Shown here piece by piece: positions 27,072 to 37,047 of a DNA stretch of 64,000 nucleotides. A model generated the notes under the pieces. The model was not told where the DNA came from, made no database searches, and worked only from the letters and a program-made list of their open reading frames with translations. This stretch comes from an uncultured Helicobacter sp. (GTDB lineage Bacteria > Campylobacterota > Campylobacteria > Campylobacterales > Helicobacteraceae): assembly GCF_937906905.1 (NCBI RefSeq), contig NZ_CALERY010000002.1:62001-126000 (forward strand). Reading direction: 5' to 3'. Position numbers and translations under genes: made by a program. How positions within the stretch are numbered: position 1 is the stretch's first letter; every line of letters starts with the position of its first letter.

Positions 27072-28673
27072 ATGCAGCAGCTCTACACCGCCACCGCCAG
27101 TCTCGATAGCCGCGCTATAAGCAAATATCTCCTAAGCGATGAGCTGCTAATGGAGAATGCTGCTAATGCGCTGCTAGGACTTATCGAGCGTCTCACACAT
27201 AGGCAAAGTGTTGTTTGTATCGTATGTGGGAGCGGGGATAATGGCGCAGATGGCTATGCACTAGCACGCAAGCTTCAGGGAAACCATCGCGTGAGAATCT
27301 ATGAGGCTAAAGAGCCCAAATCCCCACTCTGCAAGCTCCAAGCCCAGCGTGCAAGCTTGGCAGGCGTAGAGTGGAGTAAGAAAATCCTGCCTTGTGATGT
27401 GATTGTAGATTGTCTCTTTGGCTCTGGGTTTAGCGGGGAGCTTAGCCCAGAATCTAGCAAACTTATCGAGCAAATGAATAGTGCTGCGCGCCTCAATATC
27501 GCGTGCGATATCCCAAGTGGGCTAGATTTGCAGGGGCGCGTGGGCTCAATCGCCTTTCGCGCGGATTATACCATGAGCATGGGTGCGCTCAAAGCTGGGC
27601 TGTTTGCTGATAGTGCCAAAGACATCGTGGGCGAGGTGATCGTGGGCGATCTTGGGATCTCTCGCGCACTTTTTGAAGTGCAAAGCCCATTTTCTCTGCT
27701 TGAAGCCAGCGATTTACACCTGCCTGCACGCACAAAGCACAACTGCCACAAAGGGAGTTTCGGGCATGTGGCAGTTGTCTCTGGAGAGAAGATGGGCGCA
27801 GCAGAGCTGTGTGCGAGGGCTGCACTACGCATGGGTGCTGGGCTTGTAAGCATTCTAACACGCCAGAGCCTAGAATCTAGCGCGAAAAAGGTGGCAGATG
27901 CGACGCTGTTTGATGATTTTGCTAGCCAGGGCTTTATGGATTCTGGTGTGCGAGATTATGACAGACTAGAATCTTGGCATGCGCGCTTAAACACGCTAGG
28001 TTCTAGCGTGGAGATTATGCACACACACGAGATTCCAGCAAATGCCAATGTCCTATGTATAGGCATGGGACTAGGGCGCACAAATCCACATACCAAAGCC
28101 AGCAAAACTATATCAGCCACCCATCAAGCTACCCTAGCCACGCCAGACAAAAGCCCCCTAGCACTTATTGCTGCAAGACTGGATTCTGGGGAGCTTGGCT
28201 GCTCTTTGGTGCTTGATGCTGATGTCTTCTATGACAAGGCAATTATCTCACTGCTAAAGCGCCATGCCGCACGCCTTGTGCTGACCCCACACCCCAAAGA
28301 GTTCGCCTCGCTCTTGCAGCTGTGCGGACTAGATTCTCCCAATACGCTAGCAGAAATCCTAGAGCAGCGCTTCGAGCTCGCTCTAGGATTTAGCCAAACT
28401 TATCCAGAAGCTACCCTCCTGCTTAAAGGCGCCAACCCCATCATCGCCCAAGGCGGAAAGCTCTATATCAATCCACTTGGCACACCAGCTCTAGCTAAAG
28501 GTGGCAGTGGCGATGTGCTCTCTGGTCTTATTGCTGGGTTTCTGGCACAAGGATATGGTATGCTAGATTCTGCGATCAATGCTTCTTTAGCGCACGCACT
28601 AGCAAGTAAGCGAGAGAAAAATGCTTACGCTCTAACACCTCTGCGCCTTATCGAGCATATCGGCGAGCTGTGA
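27072..28673 (+). CDS. nnr: Bifunctional NAD(P)HX epimerase/dehydratase
   Basis: It repairs hydrated NAD(P)H. The N-terminal epimerase domain (~1-210) has ELLMENAANALL, SGDNGADGYALAR and IPSGLDLQGRVG. The C-terminal kinase-like dehydratase (~220-533) has KGSFGHVAVVSGEKMGAAEL, LVLTPHPKEFASLL and GSGDVLSGLIAGFLAQG. The length of 533 exceeds most members; extra linkers around residues 275-370 (MDSGVRDYDRLES and HTKASKTISATHQATL regions) carry the frequent GATTCT words. AGGAAGCGCGC precedes the ATG. Confidence 0.93.
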   Translation: MQQLYTATASLDSRAISKYLLSDELLMENAANALLGLIERLTHRQSVVCIVCGSGDNGADGYALARKLQGNHRVRIYEAKEPKSPLCKLQAQRASLAGVEWSKKILPCDVIVDCLFGSGFSGELSPESSKLIEQMNSAARLNIACDIPSGLDLQGRVGSIAFRADYTMSMGALKAGLFADSAKDIVGEVIVGDLGISRALFEVQSPFSLLEASDLHLPARTKHNCHKGSFGHVAVVSGEKMGAAELCARAALRMGAGLVSILTRQSLESSAKKVADATLFDDFASQGFMDSGVRDYDRLESWHARLNTLGSSVEIMHTHEIPANANVLCIGMGLGRTNPHTKASKTISATHQATLATPDKSPLALIAARLDSGELGCSLVLDADVFYDKAIISLLKRHAARLVLTPHPKEFASLLQLCGLDSPNTLAEILEQRFELALGFSQTYPEATLLLKGANPIIAQGGKLYINPLGTPALAKGGSGDVLSGLIAGFLAQGYGMLDSAINASLAHALASKREKNAYALTPLRLIEHIGEL

Positions 28674-28701
28674 GCTAGGTCTTGGGGCTGTTTTGCTAAG
28701 T

Positions 28702-29373
28702 TTATTTTAGTGTTTTTGTCATGATTTCTATCATCACCTTGGCGGGGTCGATGATAGGCAGGTGCGTGATGGTGCGTAGCTCATGGATTATAGATGGAAA
28801 ATGCGTGCAACCTAGTAGCAGGGCTTTATTCTCCACCTCTGGCTCAATTCGCTCAAAAAACGCGCAAAGCTCCCTAAGCCCAGAATCCTGCACAATAAGC
28901 CCCTGCTCTATGACTTCACGCACACTAGATTCTATTATCTCCACAAGTCCCAGCCAGCCTACCGATATAAATCGCATGGCTGGATTTGCGCACTTGATAT
29001 GCTGCTCGATATGCTTGGTAGCAAGGCTGTTTGCCGCTAGAATGTAGAGTAGCTCATACTCCATAGCAATGAGGCTATACGCATCAAATGGCGTGATGAT
29101 GGGGAAATCCCAATCACGCGCGAGCCTAGCGAAATCCACTGCCGCGCTTAGGGAATTGCAATACACCATGCAGCCATCTAACCCATGCATTTTCTCTAAT
29201 CTCTGCACCACCATACGCTCTAGCTCATTTGCGGAGAGAAACTGCAGAGAATCTTGCTCATAGCAGCTTGTGGAGATAGGATATCCCTGCGCACAAAATC
29301 CATGCCGCTCCAGCAGCTCCACGCCCATGCGCGTGTCTATCATCGTCCCAGCGATGACTCCAATATGTGGCAT
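28702..29373 (-). CDS. Aspartate/glutamate racemase-family protein
   Basis: 223 residues from ATG 29373, preceded by AAAGGAGAATC. It begins MPHIGVIAGTMIDTRMGVELL, and the two catalytic cysteines lie in VYCNSLSAAVDFAR and LLLGCTHFPSIIH. The second block is typical of the Asp/Glu/hydantoin racemase superfamily. The first block deviates from the usual glutamate racemase (MurI) DNT motif, so this is likely a racemase of another specificity or a paralog. It is convergent with nnr and follows galE. Confidence 0.8.
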   Translation of the reverse strand: MPHIGVIAGTMIDTRMGVELLERHGFCAQGYPISTSCYEQDSLQFLSANELERMVVQRLEKMHGLDGCMVYCNSLSAAVDFARLARDWDFPIITPFDAYSLIAMEYELLYILAANSLATKHIEQHIKCANPAMRFISVGWLGLVEIIESSVREVIEQGLIVQDSGLRELCAFFERIEPEVENKALLLGCTHFPSIIHELRTITHLPIIDPAKVMIEIMTKTLK

Positions 29374-29447
29374 GATTCTCCTTTGCCCCTGTTTCACCCA
29401 CTCTATCTGCCTAGATTCTAGTCCTAGACGGAATCTACTACTAAAAT

Positions 29448-30482
29448 CTAGCTCCGCAACGAGCACTCAAATTCATACGCACTTCGCACAATTGTGCGCA
29501 AATCATCAAATTTTGGCTGCCAATTAGTGTGGCGTTTTAGCTTTTGATTACTAGCGATAAGCATGGCAGGGTCGCCCGCTCTGCGCGCAGCCATGGCAAC
29601 CGGAAAATCCACACCACTTATCTCTTTGACCACTTGGATAACTTCTTTGACGCTGTAGCCGTGATTGTAGCCGACATTAAACACCGCGCTCTCTCCATTC
29701 TCACGCAGGAAGTCTAGCGCACTCACATGCGCTGCGGCAAGATCGTCGATATGAATATAGTCGCGGATACAAGTGCCATCACTCGTGTCATAATCTTCAC
29801 CAAAAATACTCATTCCATTGCGCTTGCCTACCGCGCATTCTAGGGCGACTTTGATAAGATGGGTGGCATTTTTGCTCCGCTGACCAAGCCCTAGCCCCCG
29901 TGAGAGAAGCTCGGGGGTATTTTTCATACTAGCCCCAGCGACATTGAAATACCGCAACGCGACATAGCGTAGCGGAGAGATTCTAGCGATATCTTGGAGG
30001 ATTAGCTCGACCATCATTTTAGATGTGCCATAGGGGTTTATGGGAGCGAGAGGGGCGTCCTCGCGAACTGGGATAAGCGCAGAATCCGGCTCACCATAGA
30101 CAGCTGCTGTGGAGGAGAAAATAAAGTATTTCACCCCAAATCGCGCGCAAGCTTCAAGCAGCGCAATCACATTGGCGACATTGTTGTGGTAGTAGGAGAG
30201 TGGCTTTTGGACAGATTCTCCCACAATAAGGCTTGCACCAAAATGCACCACGCCATCGATTTGCACACGAGAAAATAGTGTCTCTAGCGCATTCCTATCG
30301 CCAAAATCCATCTCTACAAACTCCACACGATCCCCAAACCCCCGCTGCAAAAGTGCGATATTTTCCATAAAACCTGTGCGCAGGTCATCAATAATGATAA
30401 GTCTCGCATCTGTTTGCTCAAGGAGAGTTAGTGCTGTGTGGGAGCCAATGTAGCCAGCGGCACCTGTGCATAGCAGTGTCAT
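29448..30482 (-). CDS. galE: UDP-glucose 4-epimerase
   Basis: It interconverts UDP-glucose and UDP-galactose (and possibly the GlcNAc forms) for LOS and surface glycans. The NAD site is TGAAGYIGSHTALTLLE, followed by IFSSTAAVYGEP and the catalytic Tyr/Lys in NPYGTSKMMVE. NVGYNHGYSVKEV is near the end. About 344 residues from ATG 30482, which follows AAGGACAACACT; the longer frame has no ribosome site. It supplies sugar donors for the several glycosyltransferases in this window. Confidence 0.96.
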   Translation of the reverse strand: MTLLCTGAAGYIGSHTALTLLEQTDARLIIIDDLRTGFMENIALLQRGFGDRVEFVEMDFGDRNALETLFSRVQIDGVVHFGASLIVGESVQKPLSYYHNNVANVIALLEACARFGVKYFIFSSTAAVYGEPDSALIPVREDAPLAPINPYGTSKMMVELILQDIARISPLRYVALRYFNVAGASMKNTPELLSRGLGLGQRSKNATHLIKVALECAVGKRNGMSIFGEDYDTSDGTCIRDYIHIDDLAAAHVSALDFLRENGESAVFNVGYNHGYSVKEVIQVVKEISGVDFPVAMAARRAGDPAMLIASNQKLKRHTNWQPKFDDLRTIVRSAYEFECSLRS

Positions 30483-30694
30483 AGTGTTGTCCTTACTAGT
30501 GATTGTGTGTTTGGCATGCTTTTTAAACGGGTGGATTCCCAGTCTCACGATTGCGAGCTTTAGTTTCGCACGCCTAAACATGCCTGCTCATCTATAATTT
30601 ACGACCCTTAACATCATCGCAAACTATTGCCACTAAATGTTGCATGGGCACTGAAAACCTAGACTTTGAAAAACGCCAATTATAGCAAATATGC

Positions 30695-30700
30695 TACAAT
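30695..30700 (+). promoter_or_regulatory. -10-like box (TACAAT) of the thioesterase gene
   Basis: TATGCTACAATGG lies 36 bases ahead of ATG 30736. The same GCTACAAT/GTTACAAT pattern recurs ahead of bioD and the Usp gene. The rest of the 30483-30735 gap holds no gene I can recognise. Confidence 0.45.
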
Positions 30701-30735
30701 GGATTCCCTATCACTTCATAATCAAAGGACACACT

Positions 30736-31230
30736 ATGGAACACGAACAAGACCTAGCCCAGCTCCACGCCAGCTCCCTTGATAATCGATCGCTTACTAT
30801 GAATATCCTTGTTACCCCATCGATGTCCAATTTCAGCGGACTTATGCATGGCGGCGAACTGCTAAAAATCCTCGATCAAGTCGCTTACGCCTGTGCGACA
30901 CGATATTGTGGTGTAGGGGTTATTACGCTTAGTGTAGATTCAGTAACTTTCCGCCAGCCAATCCCAATTGGCACGCTACTGACATTCCTAGCAAGCGTCA
31001 ATCACACTGGTAAGACAAGCTGTGAGGTAGGGATCAAAGTCATTAGCGAGAATATCAAAGAGCGCTTTGTTACACATTGCGTGAGCTGCTATTTCACCAT
31101 GGTAGCGTTTAAAGATGGCAAATCTGTGCCTATCCCTCCGCTCGAGCCACGCACGCCCGATGAAAGGCGACGCTATGAGGCTGCGATTAAACGCCGAGAG
31201 ATCCGCAATCAATCTCGACCAAAATCCTAG
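30736..31230 (+). CDS. Hotdog-fold acyl-CoA thioesterase
   Basis: 164 residues from ATG 30736, behind AAAGGACACACT. Motifs are MNILVTPSMSNFSGLMHGGE and LLKILDQVAYACATRY, the Asn/His/Gly region and Asp of the ACOT-type hotdog enzymes, then VDSVTFRQPIPIGTLLTF. It hydrolyses acyl-CoA esters in the cytoplasm; chain length preference is unknown. The C-terminal tail (ERRRYEAAIKRREIRNQSR) is highly charged. It is convergent with the GT2 gene, 7 bases apart. Confidence 0.88.
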   Translation: MEHEQDLAQLHASSLDNRSLTMNILVTPSMSNFSGLMHGGELLKILDQVAYACATRYCGVGVITLSVDSVTFRQPIPIGTLLTFLASVNHTGKTSCEVGIKVISENIKERFVTHCVSCYFTMVAFKDGKSVPIPPLEPRTPDERRRYEAAIKRREIRNQSRPKS

Positions 31231-31237
31231 AATCTAT

Positions 31238-32386
31238 TCACACAATCTGCTGCACAAAATAGCGCGGACGCGCCTTAGTCTCTTGGTAGATTTTGCCGAT
31301 GTATTCACCAATCATACCAAGACTTAGAAGCTGAATCCCGCTAAAAAAGCTAAGTGGGACAAGTGTAGAAGCCCAGCCATACACAGCCCAGTCAGTAAAG
31401 ATTCGCACAAATAGCACATATCCGCCAAGAATAAGCGAGAGAAAGAAAAACAAAAACCCCAGCACACTCACCACACGCAGCGGCATGATAGAAAAGCTTG
31501 TAATCCCATTCCATGCAAACGAAAGCATTTTGCGCAGAGGATATTTAGACTCGCCCGCTTGGCGCTCAAGTCTATCATACTCTACAACCGCGCTCTGGAA
31601 GCCAAGCAAAGGCACAATCCCCCGCAGAAATAAATTCACCTCTTTAAATGCAAAAAGTGCGTGTATGGCACGCGCAGAGAGTAGGCGATAGTCGGCATGA
31701 TTATGCACGATTTTCACGCCCAAAAGCTCCATGACATCATAAAATGCTACCGCCGTAGATCGCTTAAACGCCGTGTCGCTCGCACGACTTTTTCTCACGC
31801 CATAAACAACCTCACACCCTGCAATAAATTTCGCGATAAACTCATCAAACACCCCAATATCATCTTGCAAATCCGCATCAATGCTAATAGCACAATCACA
31901 GCGCGCAGAAACGAACTCCAGCCCTGCTAGCAAGGCATTTTGATGACCGACATTGCGAGAAAGCTTGAGGGCGTGGATTTTTAGATGCCTATCTTGGCTG
32001 CTGCTATGCGGGGGGGGGGGGACAGAATCTGGCGTGAAATTCTGGCTAGATTCTGGGGATTTTGCATAGACTTCAAGCATCTCCCAAGTTTTATCTCTGC
32101 TACCATCATCAACATAGCACAAAAAGCTTTGAGTGCCAATATGCCCAGAATCCATTAGTGCCATTAGCTTGGCGCTAAGCTTAGTATGAGTATCTGGCAA
32201 CACAGCTTCTTCGTTATAGCAGGGCACAACCACAGCAAGCGTGGGGGCAGAATTACAAACAGGAATGGGATCTCGCAAATCTTTAGAAATATTTGCATGG
32301 CTTATGGGAGTTTTGTTAAAAACCTGCTGCGCTATGCTTGCACTGCTTTGCTGGTTTTCTAAAGGATTTTTGGAGTGTAGGCACAT
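31238..32386 (-). CDS. Phase-variable GT2 glycosyltransferase (DPM1/GtrB-like), ON in this sequence
   Basis: 382 residues. The GT-A domain begins LAVVVPCYNEEAVLPDTHTK, with YVDDGSRDKTWEML and SIDADLQDD (DxD), then QAGESKYPLRKMLSFAWNGI. Two C-terminal membrane helices follow (VVSVLGFLFFFLSLILGGYV, STLVPLSFFSGIQLLSLGMI). This is the polyprenyl-phosphate glycosyltransferase type (GtrB/ArnC-like) that makes a lipid-linked sugar for export. G12 at 32010-32021 encodes VPPPPHSSS in frame inside an extra linker before LKLSRNVGHQ, so the gene reads through; a change of one base would truncate it at about residue 130. The GtrA-like protein at 43073 could be its flippase partner. The ATG lacks a clear ribosome site. 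Confidence 0.9.
   Translation of the reverse strand: MCLHSKNPLENQQSSASIAQQVFNKTPISHANISKDLRDPIPVCNSAPTLAVVVPCYNEEAVLPDTHTKLSAKLMALMDSGHIGTQSFLCYVDDGSRDKTWEMLEVYAKSPESSQNFTPDSVPPPPHSSSQDRHLKIHALKLSRNVGHQNALLAGLEFVSARCDCAISIDADLQDDIGVFDEFIAKFIAGCEVVYGVRKSRASDTAFKRSTAVAFYDVMELLGVKIVHNHADYRLLSARAIHALFAFKEVNLFLRGIVPLLGFQSAVVEYDRLERQAGESKYPLRKMLSFAWNGITSFSIMPLRVVSVLGFLFFFLSLILGGYVLFVRIFTDWAVYGWASTLVPLSFFSGIQLLSLGMIGEYIGKIYQETKARPRYFVQQIV
32010..32021. repeat. G12 homopolymer in the GT2 gene
   Basis: Twelve G (C on the coding strand), coding for prolines. 12 keeps the frame; 11 or 13 would end the protein early. An AGAATCT word directly abuts the tract. Confidence 0.95.
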
Positions 32387-32437
32387 ATTGACTCGCTCAT
32401 TGTGTTTGCGCAGATTCTAGCATAAATGGAATTTTGT

Positions 32438-32443
32438 TACAAT
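32438..32443 (+). promoter_or_regulatory. -10-like box (TACAAT) of bioD
   Basis: TTTGTTACAATGTGG lies 39 bases ahead of ATG 32482, in the short divergent gap between GT2 and bioD. No BirA-type operator is evident. Confidence 0.45.
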
Positions 32444-32481
32444 GTGGGCATTGTAAGTTTGTGCCACACCAAGGAGTGTCC

Positions 32482-33111
32482 ATGCCCCAGCTCTATATCG
32501 CCGGAATCCACACAGATGCTGGGAAAACACACTTTTGCGCGCTTTTTTGCAAAGCATTTGGCTATGACTATTTTAAGCTTATTCAAGCAGGAAACCCGCA
32601 AGATCGAGACTTTATTGCGCGATTCCTACCAAAATCTGCCATTTTGCCAAATGGCATTACACTAGAAACTGCCGCCTCCCCACATATCGCCAAGCACATC
32701 GAGCAGCGCGAGTATGCAGGGCTAGACATTTTGCTACCAAGCGTGCCAAACTTACTTATCGAGCTTGCAGGCGGGCTTTTCTCTCCACTTGATGAGCAAG
32801 TTTGTATGATTGAATATATGCAGCACTTTCCGCGCGCGTGCATTTTGGTCGGGCGCAATTATGTGGGCAGTATCAATCACCTACTTCTAAGCGTGCAAGC
32901 CCTGCGCATAAGTAAAATCAAGCTGTTGTGCGTGGTTATAATGGAAGACAAGGATAGCGCACACAGCAAGCTTGTGAATGAGTTTTTGCAAGGACATGCG
33001 CTTTTACAGGGTATCCCGCTTATGCGCGCGAGCTTTTTTACACCCCAAACATTCCTGCAAGCTGTCAGCGAATTAGAAGCAACTCTCTCCCCAATTCTTG
33101 ATCGAATCTAA
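32482..33111 (+). CDS. bioD: Dethiobiotin synthetase
   Basis: BioD closes the ureido ring of dethiobiotin from DAPA, CO2 and ATP. The P-loop is AGIHTDAGKTHFC; GNPQDRDFIARF and LLIELAGGLFSPLDE are the substrate and second-glycine blocks. 209 residues from ATG 32482, preceded by CCAAGGAGTGTCC. In Campylobacterota this gene is often separate from bioA/F, as here. It is convergent with thiC, 14 bases apart. Confidence 0.9.
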   Translation: MPQLYIAGIHTDAGKTHFCALFCKAFGYDYFKLIQAGNPQDRDFIARFLPKSAILPNGITLETAASPHIAKHIEQREYAGLDILLPSVPNLLIELAGGLFSPLDEQVCMIEYMQHFPRACILVGRNYVGSINHLLLSVQALRISKIKLLCVVIMEDKDSAHSKLVNEFLQGHALLQGIPLMRASFFTPQTFLQAVSELEATLSPILDRI

Positions 33112-33125
33112 TGTTGAGACTCTGC

Positions 33126-34478
33126 TTATGCTAGCTCCTTTACCTTATCGCCATACTGCTTGAAAATATCTTGCGTGATTTTGTAGCTGCAAAACTTAGG
33201 ACCACACATCGAGCAAAACTCCGCTTCTTTAAACACTTCTTGCGGCAGGGCTTCATCGTGGTATTCTCTGGCTCTATCTGGGTCTAGGGCTAGCTCGAAT
33301 TGTCTGTTCCAATTAAAGGCATAGCGTGCATCGCTCATCGCATCATCTCGCTCCCTAGCTTTGATCCTACCGCGTGCGATGTCTGCGGCGTGTGCGGCGA
33401 TTTTGTAGGCTAGAATCCCCTCTCGCACATCTTTGGCATTAGGCAGCCCTAAATGCTCCTTTGGCGTTACATAGCAGAGCATCGCCACGCCTTTCCACGC
33501 TGCCACGCACGCACCAATGGCACTTGCGATATGGTCATAGCCTGCGGCGATGTCTGTTACAAGCGGTCCTAGCACATAAAAGGGTGCTTCACTGCAATAC
33601 TCCTTTTGCAGCTTGACATTGCGCTCGATTTGATTAAGCGGAACATGCCCGGGACCTTCAATCATCACTTGCACATCGGCTTGATAGGCGCGTTTGGCTA
33701 GCTCACCTAGCACCTTTAGCTCGGCGAACTGCGCTTCATCGCTAGCATCTGCCAAGCAGCCCGGGCGTAGAGAGTCCCCTAGGCTTAGGCTCACATCGTA
33801 TTTTTGACAGATTTTTAGGATCTCATCAAAGGCTTCATAGAATGGATTCTCCCTATGATAATGCAGCATATAGCTTGCCATAAGGCTGCCGCCGCGCGAG
33901 ACTACGCCCATTTTGCGCTTAGAGACTGCTGGCATATGTGCTAGCAAAAATCCGCAGTGTATGGTGAAGTAGCTCACCCCTTGCTGGGCTTGTTTTTCAA
34001 GTGTAGCGAGCATTGTGGGAATATCGAGCTTTAGCACATCATTTTGCACATCGTGCAGGATTTGATACATCGGCACAGTGCCAATAGGCACGCTAGAAGC
34101 CCCGATGATAGCGGTGCGGATTTTGTCTAAATCCCCTCCGGTGCTTAGGTCCATAACGGTATCTGCGCCGTATTTGATAGAAACCTTGAGCTTTTCTACC
34201 TCCTCATCTGCGGAGTTGCAAATTTGGCTTGAGCCGATGTTGGAGTTGATTTTGGTGCGCAGTGCCACGCCTATGCCCATAGGGACAAGGTTTGTGTGGT
34301 TGATATTTGCTGGGATTATCAGGCGACCTTTGGCGACTTCTTTGCGCACAAGCTCTGGCTCGATATGCTCGATATTAGCGATATAGCGCATTTCTTGCGT
34401 GATGATTCCGCGCTTGGCGTAGTGGAGCTGGGTTTTTATTGGGTCATTTTGACGCTCTTGTATCCATTGTGTTCGCAT
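33126..34478 (-). CDS. thiC: Phosphomethylpyrimidine synthase ThiC
   Basis: A radical-SAM enzyme converting aminoimidazole ribotide to HMP-phosphate for thiamine. The length of 450 fits the short ThiC form lacking the extra N-terminal domain. Signatures are [43 protein letters not shown] and the C-terminal CSMCGPKFC cluster site. No TPP riboswitch motif is visible in the short upstream region, and the ATG has no clear ribosome site. Confidence 0.96.
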   Translation of the reverse strand: MRTQWIQERQNDPIKTQLHYAKRGIITQEMRYIANIEHIEPELVRKEVAKGRLIIPANINHTNLVPMGIGVALRTKINSNIGSSQICNSADEEVEKLKVSIKYGADTVMDLSTGGDLDKIRTAIIGASSVPIGTVPMYQILHDVQNDVLKLDIPTMLATLEKQAQQGVSYFTIHCGFLLAHMPAVSKRKMGVVSRGGSLMASYMLHYHRENPFYEAFDEILKICQKYDVSLSLGDSLRPGCLADASDEAQFAELKVLGELAKRAYQADVQVMIEGPGHVPLNQIERNVKLQKEYCSEAPFYVLGPLVTDIAAGYDHIASAIGACVAAWKGVAMLCYVTPKEHLGLPNAKDVREGILAYKIAAHAADIARGRIKARERDDAMSDARYAFNWNRQFELALDPDRAREYHDEALPQEVFKEAEFCSMCGPKFCSYKITQDIFKQYGDKVKELA

Positions 34479-34560
34479 TAGATTCTCGCTTATATTAAAG
34501 TAAAGGCTTGCATTATAGCAGAGTTTAGATCAGTGGATTCTAGGAGAAATGCCCCCACTA

Positions 34561-34692
34561 CTCCGTCATTGCGAAGCTTGGGACAAGCGAAGCAGTCCAT
34601 AAGGAAAGCACCAAAACACTCTGCCTCTAGAATCCACTTTTGAAAAAACGCAAATGGATTGCCGCGCCTTGCGGTGCAAGGCTCGCAATGAT
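34561..34692. repeat. Intergenic composite repeat: two inverted TCATTGCGAG-type elements
   Basis: Between the MCP and thiC genes. The first element (34565-34600) runs from GTCATTGCGA to GCAGTCCAT with the stem GCTTG-GGA-CAAGC. The second (34654-34692) is inverted, from ATGGATTGCC to CTCGCAATGAT, with the stem GCCTTGC-GGT-GCAAGGC. Between them is AGAATCCACTTTTG, the segment that also adjoins the carB and GT61 copies. It may fold as a large hairpin. No ORF is supported in 34490-34737. Confidence 0.8.
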
Positions 34693-34737
34693 GGGAAAGT
34701 CCGCGCAAGCACTGCGCAGTAGAGAGTGGGTAAAAAG

Positions 34738-36816
34738 CTAGAATTTCTTGGTATTGACATCTTTGATGATTTCTTCTGCGATGTCGCCGACTTTTTGCGT
34801 GATGTCGTTTGTATGGCTGGCGATGGTGGCGTTCTCTTGGGTCGATCCCTCGATTTGGGCGATAGACTCATTGATCTGCGCTAGCCCTTCGGTTTGCTCT
34901 TTGATAGACTCGCTCATATCTACGATACTTTGGGCAAGCAGATTGACATTAGCTTCAATCTCGCCTAGAGACTTTGTAGTGCGCTCTGCTAGCTTGCGCA
35001 CTTCATCTGCCACCACGGCAAAGCCCCGCCCGTGCTCGCCAGCGCGCGCTGCTTCAATGGCGGCATTCAACGCTAGCAAGTTGGTTTGGTCAGCGATGTC
35101 TTTGATAATGCCCACGATATTGCGGATATCTTCTGTCTGCTGGGTTACTTCTTGTGCCTTGGAGCTGACATTTTGCATAGATGAGCTGATTTCTTCCACG
35201 GCGGTGGCACTCTGCCCTAGTGCTGCTGCTTGCTGGGAGCTAGACTCTGTGAGCCGCTGCATAGACTCTGCTAGCTCGTTTGATCGCTCGCTTAGGCTAT
35301 TGGCAAAGCTAGCAGATGAGCTTAGCATTTTCTTAATCTCCTGCCCTAGCGTGTTTGTTACAAGCTCGACTCGCCCATTTGCATTGGCGATCTCTGTGGT
35401 GAAGTCAAGCCTTACAAAGCTATCAAACACGCGCTGGATCTCGTTCATATCGCGCCCGATGTGGTTCTGCAAGACATCGAGCATAGCATTTAGGACATTT
35501 TTTAGCTCCACTAGCTGGGGGTTATGGGGTATAGCGGCGATCCTAGCACTAAACTTGCCAGACTCTATATCCTTGGCAGTTTGGGCAGACTGGGCGATTG
35601 CCTGCTTATCTTGCTCTAAGCCTTTTTGCGTGTTGGCGATGTTTTGGTTAATCGCTAGCACCATACCGCCTATCTCGTCATTTGCCTTTGGGGTTACAAG
35701 GCTAGGTGGCGTGCTTGTCTCGTGGTTTAGGTATTTGAAGAAATTTACTAGCAGATTTGAGACGACTTTGAGCCGCGAGACTACTGCTTGCTTGATGTAG
35801 AAAAACACAGAGATGATCACAATCAGCAGGGAAATCACCACGCATAGCACGATCAAATTGCGCAGAGAATACACCGGCTGCATAATCACATCTAGCGGGA
35901 CTACCACCATAGCACTCCAATATGTCCCTGTATTGTAGAGCTGCAAGGAGGATAGCCCTACTAGCGCGTCTCTTTTGTCTATGGTTTTGTATTCATAAAT
36001 GCCTGAGTCGTGAGCTTTGGCGACTTGCTTTAGGGCTTGGGCGTGCTCATCGGTATTGACTTCTAAAATGTTTTTGCCAAGCGCGTCTTGGCTTGGATGC
36101 ACGCCTATATCGCCATCTTCTGTCATTATGAAGCGATAGTCTCCATCAAACACGCTCAAATTGCCATTTTGCATCCAAGAATTTACTCGATCCATACTTA
36201 TCACTAGCCCCAAGACCCCTATAACCCTGCCTTGTTTGTCTTTGATAGGGATATTGAGCCCAGAGAGTAGCTTCTGCCCCTTGCCATCAAGATCGGCGAA
36301 AGTCGGTGTGCCGATGGTGTTGCCCTGTGTTTTTAAAGCCTTTTGCAAGCTTTGGGACTGCAGGATTTGCTCGCTTGCTGGGATTGTGTATAGCCCACCT
36401 TCGTTGTCGATATCGCTATCACCTCGCACGATCATAAACTCGCCGTTTTTCAGGGTGTTGATAGACTTGGAGGGCTTGAAGTGTTTAAGATACAAGTAGC
36501 CGAAGTTGGCGTTGTCGTTGGCATCTAGCATATCTTCGATGACTTTTTCTAGCTCGGCTTCTGTGGTCGTGCCGCCACTCAAATTTGCCTCGATAGAGTT
36601 ATGCACGCCATCAAGAAATGCGAAGGTTTGATTCACACTTCCCCTAAGCAAATTGCTCATACGCAAGGAGACATTGCTAAGGAGCTTTTTCGCCTCGCGC
36701 TTTTGGATAGCGGTGGAAGAGCCTATGATGACGAAAGTCATAGTCGCCATACATACGATGATGATAGCAGCAAGTAGTAGCGATACTCTTGTGCCTAGGT
36801 TTAGGTTTTTTAGCAT
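34738..36816 (-). CDS. Methyl-accepting chemotaxis protein with periplasmic dCache-like sensor
   Basis: 692 residues. An N-terminal helix ([20 protein letters not shown]) and a second near residue 320 ([20 protein letters not shown]) bracket a ~290-residue periplasmic domain with [18 protein letters not shown] and [20 protein letters not shown], the dCache_1 style. A linker follows, then the signalling hairpin whose tip reads [20 protein letters not shown] and [18 protein letters not shown]. The C-terminus ends VNTKKF, with no receptor-tethering pentapeptide. AGGAGGCTTCT precedes the ATG. The ligand is unknown. A long ORF on the opposite strand is its shadow. Confidence 0.94.
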   Translation of the reverse strand: MLKNLNLGTRVSLLLAAIIIVCMATMTFVIIGSSTAIQKREAKKLLSNVSLRMSNLLRGSVNQTFAFLDGVHNSIEANLSGGTTTEAELEKVIEDMLDANDNANFGYLYLKHFKPSKSINTLKNGEFMIVRGDSDIDNEGGLYTIPASEQILQSQSLQKALKTQGNTIGTPTFADLDGKGQKLLSGLNIPIKDKQGRVIGVLGLVISMDRVNSWMQNGNLSVFDGDYRFIMTEDGDIGVHPSQDALGKNILEVNTDEHAQALKQVAKAHDSGIYEYKTIDKRDALVGLSSLQLYNTGTYWSAMVVVPLDVIMQPVYSLRNLIVLCVVISLLIVIISVFFYIKQAVVSRLKVVSNLLVNFFKYLNHETSTPPSLVTPKANDEIGGMVLAINQNIANTQKGLEQDKQAIAQSAQTAKDIESGKFSARIAAIPHNPQLVELKNVLNAMLDVLQNHIGRDMNEIQRVFDSFVRLDFTTEIANANGRVELVTNTLGQEIKKMLSSSASFANSLSERSNELAESMQRLTESSSQQAAALGQSATAVEEISSSMQNVSSKAQEVTQQTEDIRNIVGIIKDIADQTNLLALNAAIEAARAGEHGRGFAVVADEVRKLAERTTKSLGEIEANVNLLAQSIVDMSESIKEQTEGLAQINESIAQIEGSTQENATIASHTNDITQKVGDIAEEIIKDVNTKKF

Positions 36817-37047
36817 AGAAGCCTCCTGTAAGCATTTGTAGTGATTTTGGTAAAAGCCAAAAGCCCAAAAGCATTGTAAAGCTATAAACCGCAGAATTTA
36901 ACACAAAAAAAAACGCAAGGAAGACCAAGAAAACTTGCCATATTTTTCACACTACTTGCTATAAAGTAGCATTTTTGTGCGAGATAGAATCCTAGAGCAG
37001 CCTAGAGAGTAGTAGTGAAAATTGCAAATCCCACCGCGAGCAAAGAG

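Noticed and set aside
34479..34560. A TPP riboswitch ahead of thiC
   Set aside because: I looked for the CTGAGA-type thi-box and pairing arms and found none in the short leader.
34748..35800. A 350-codon ORF on the plus strand
   Set aside because: It is the antisense shadow of the chemoreceptor signalling domain; it has no ribosome site and its sequence is Ser/Ile-rich without a domain.
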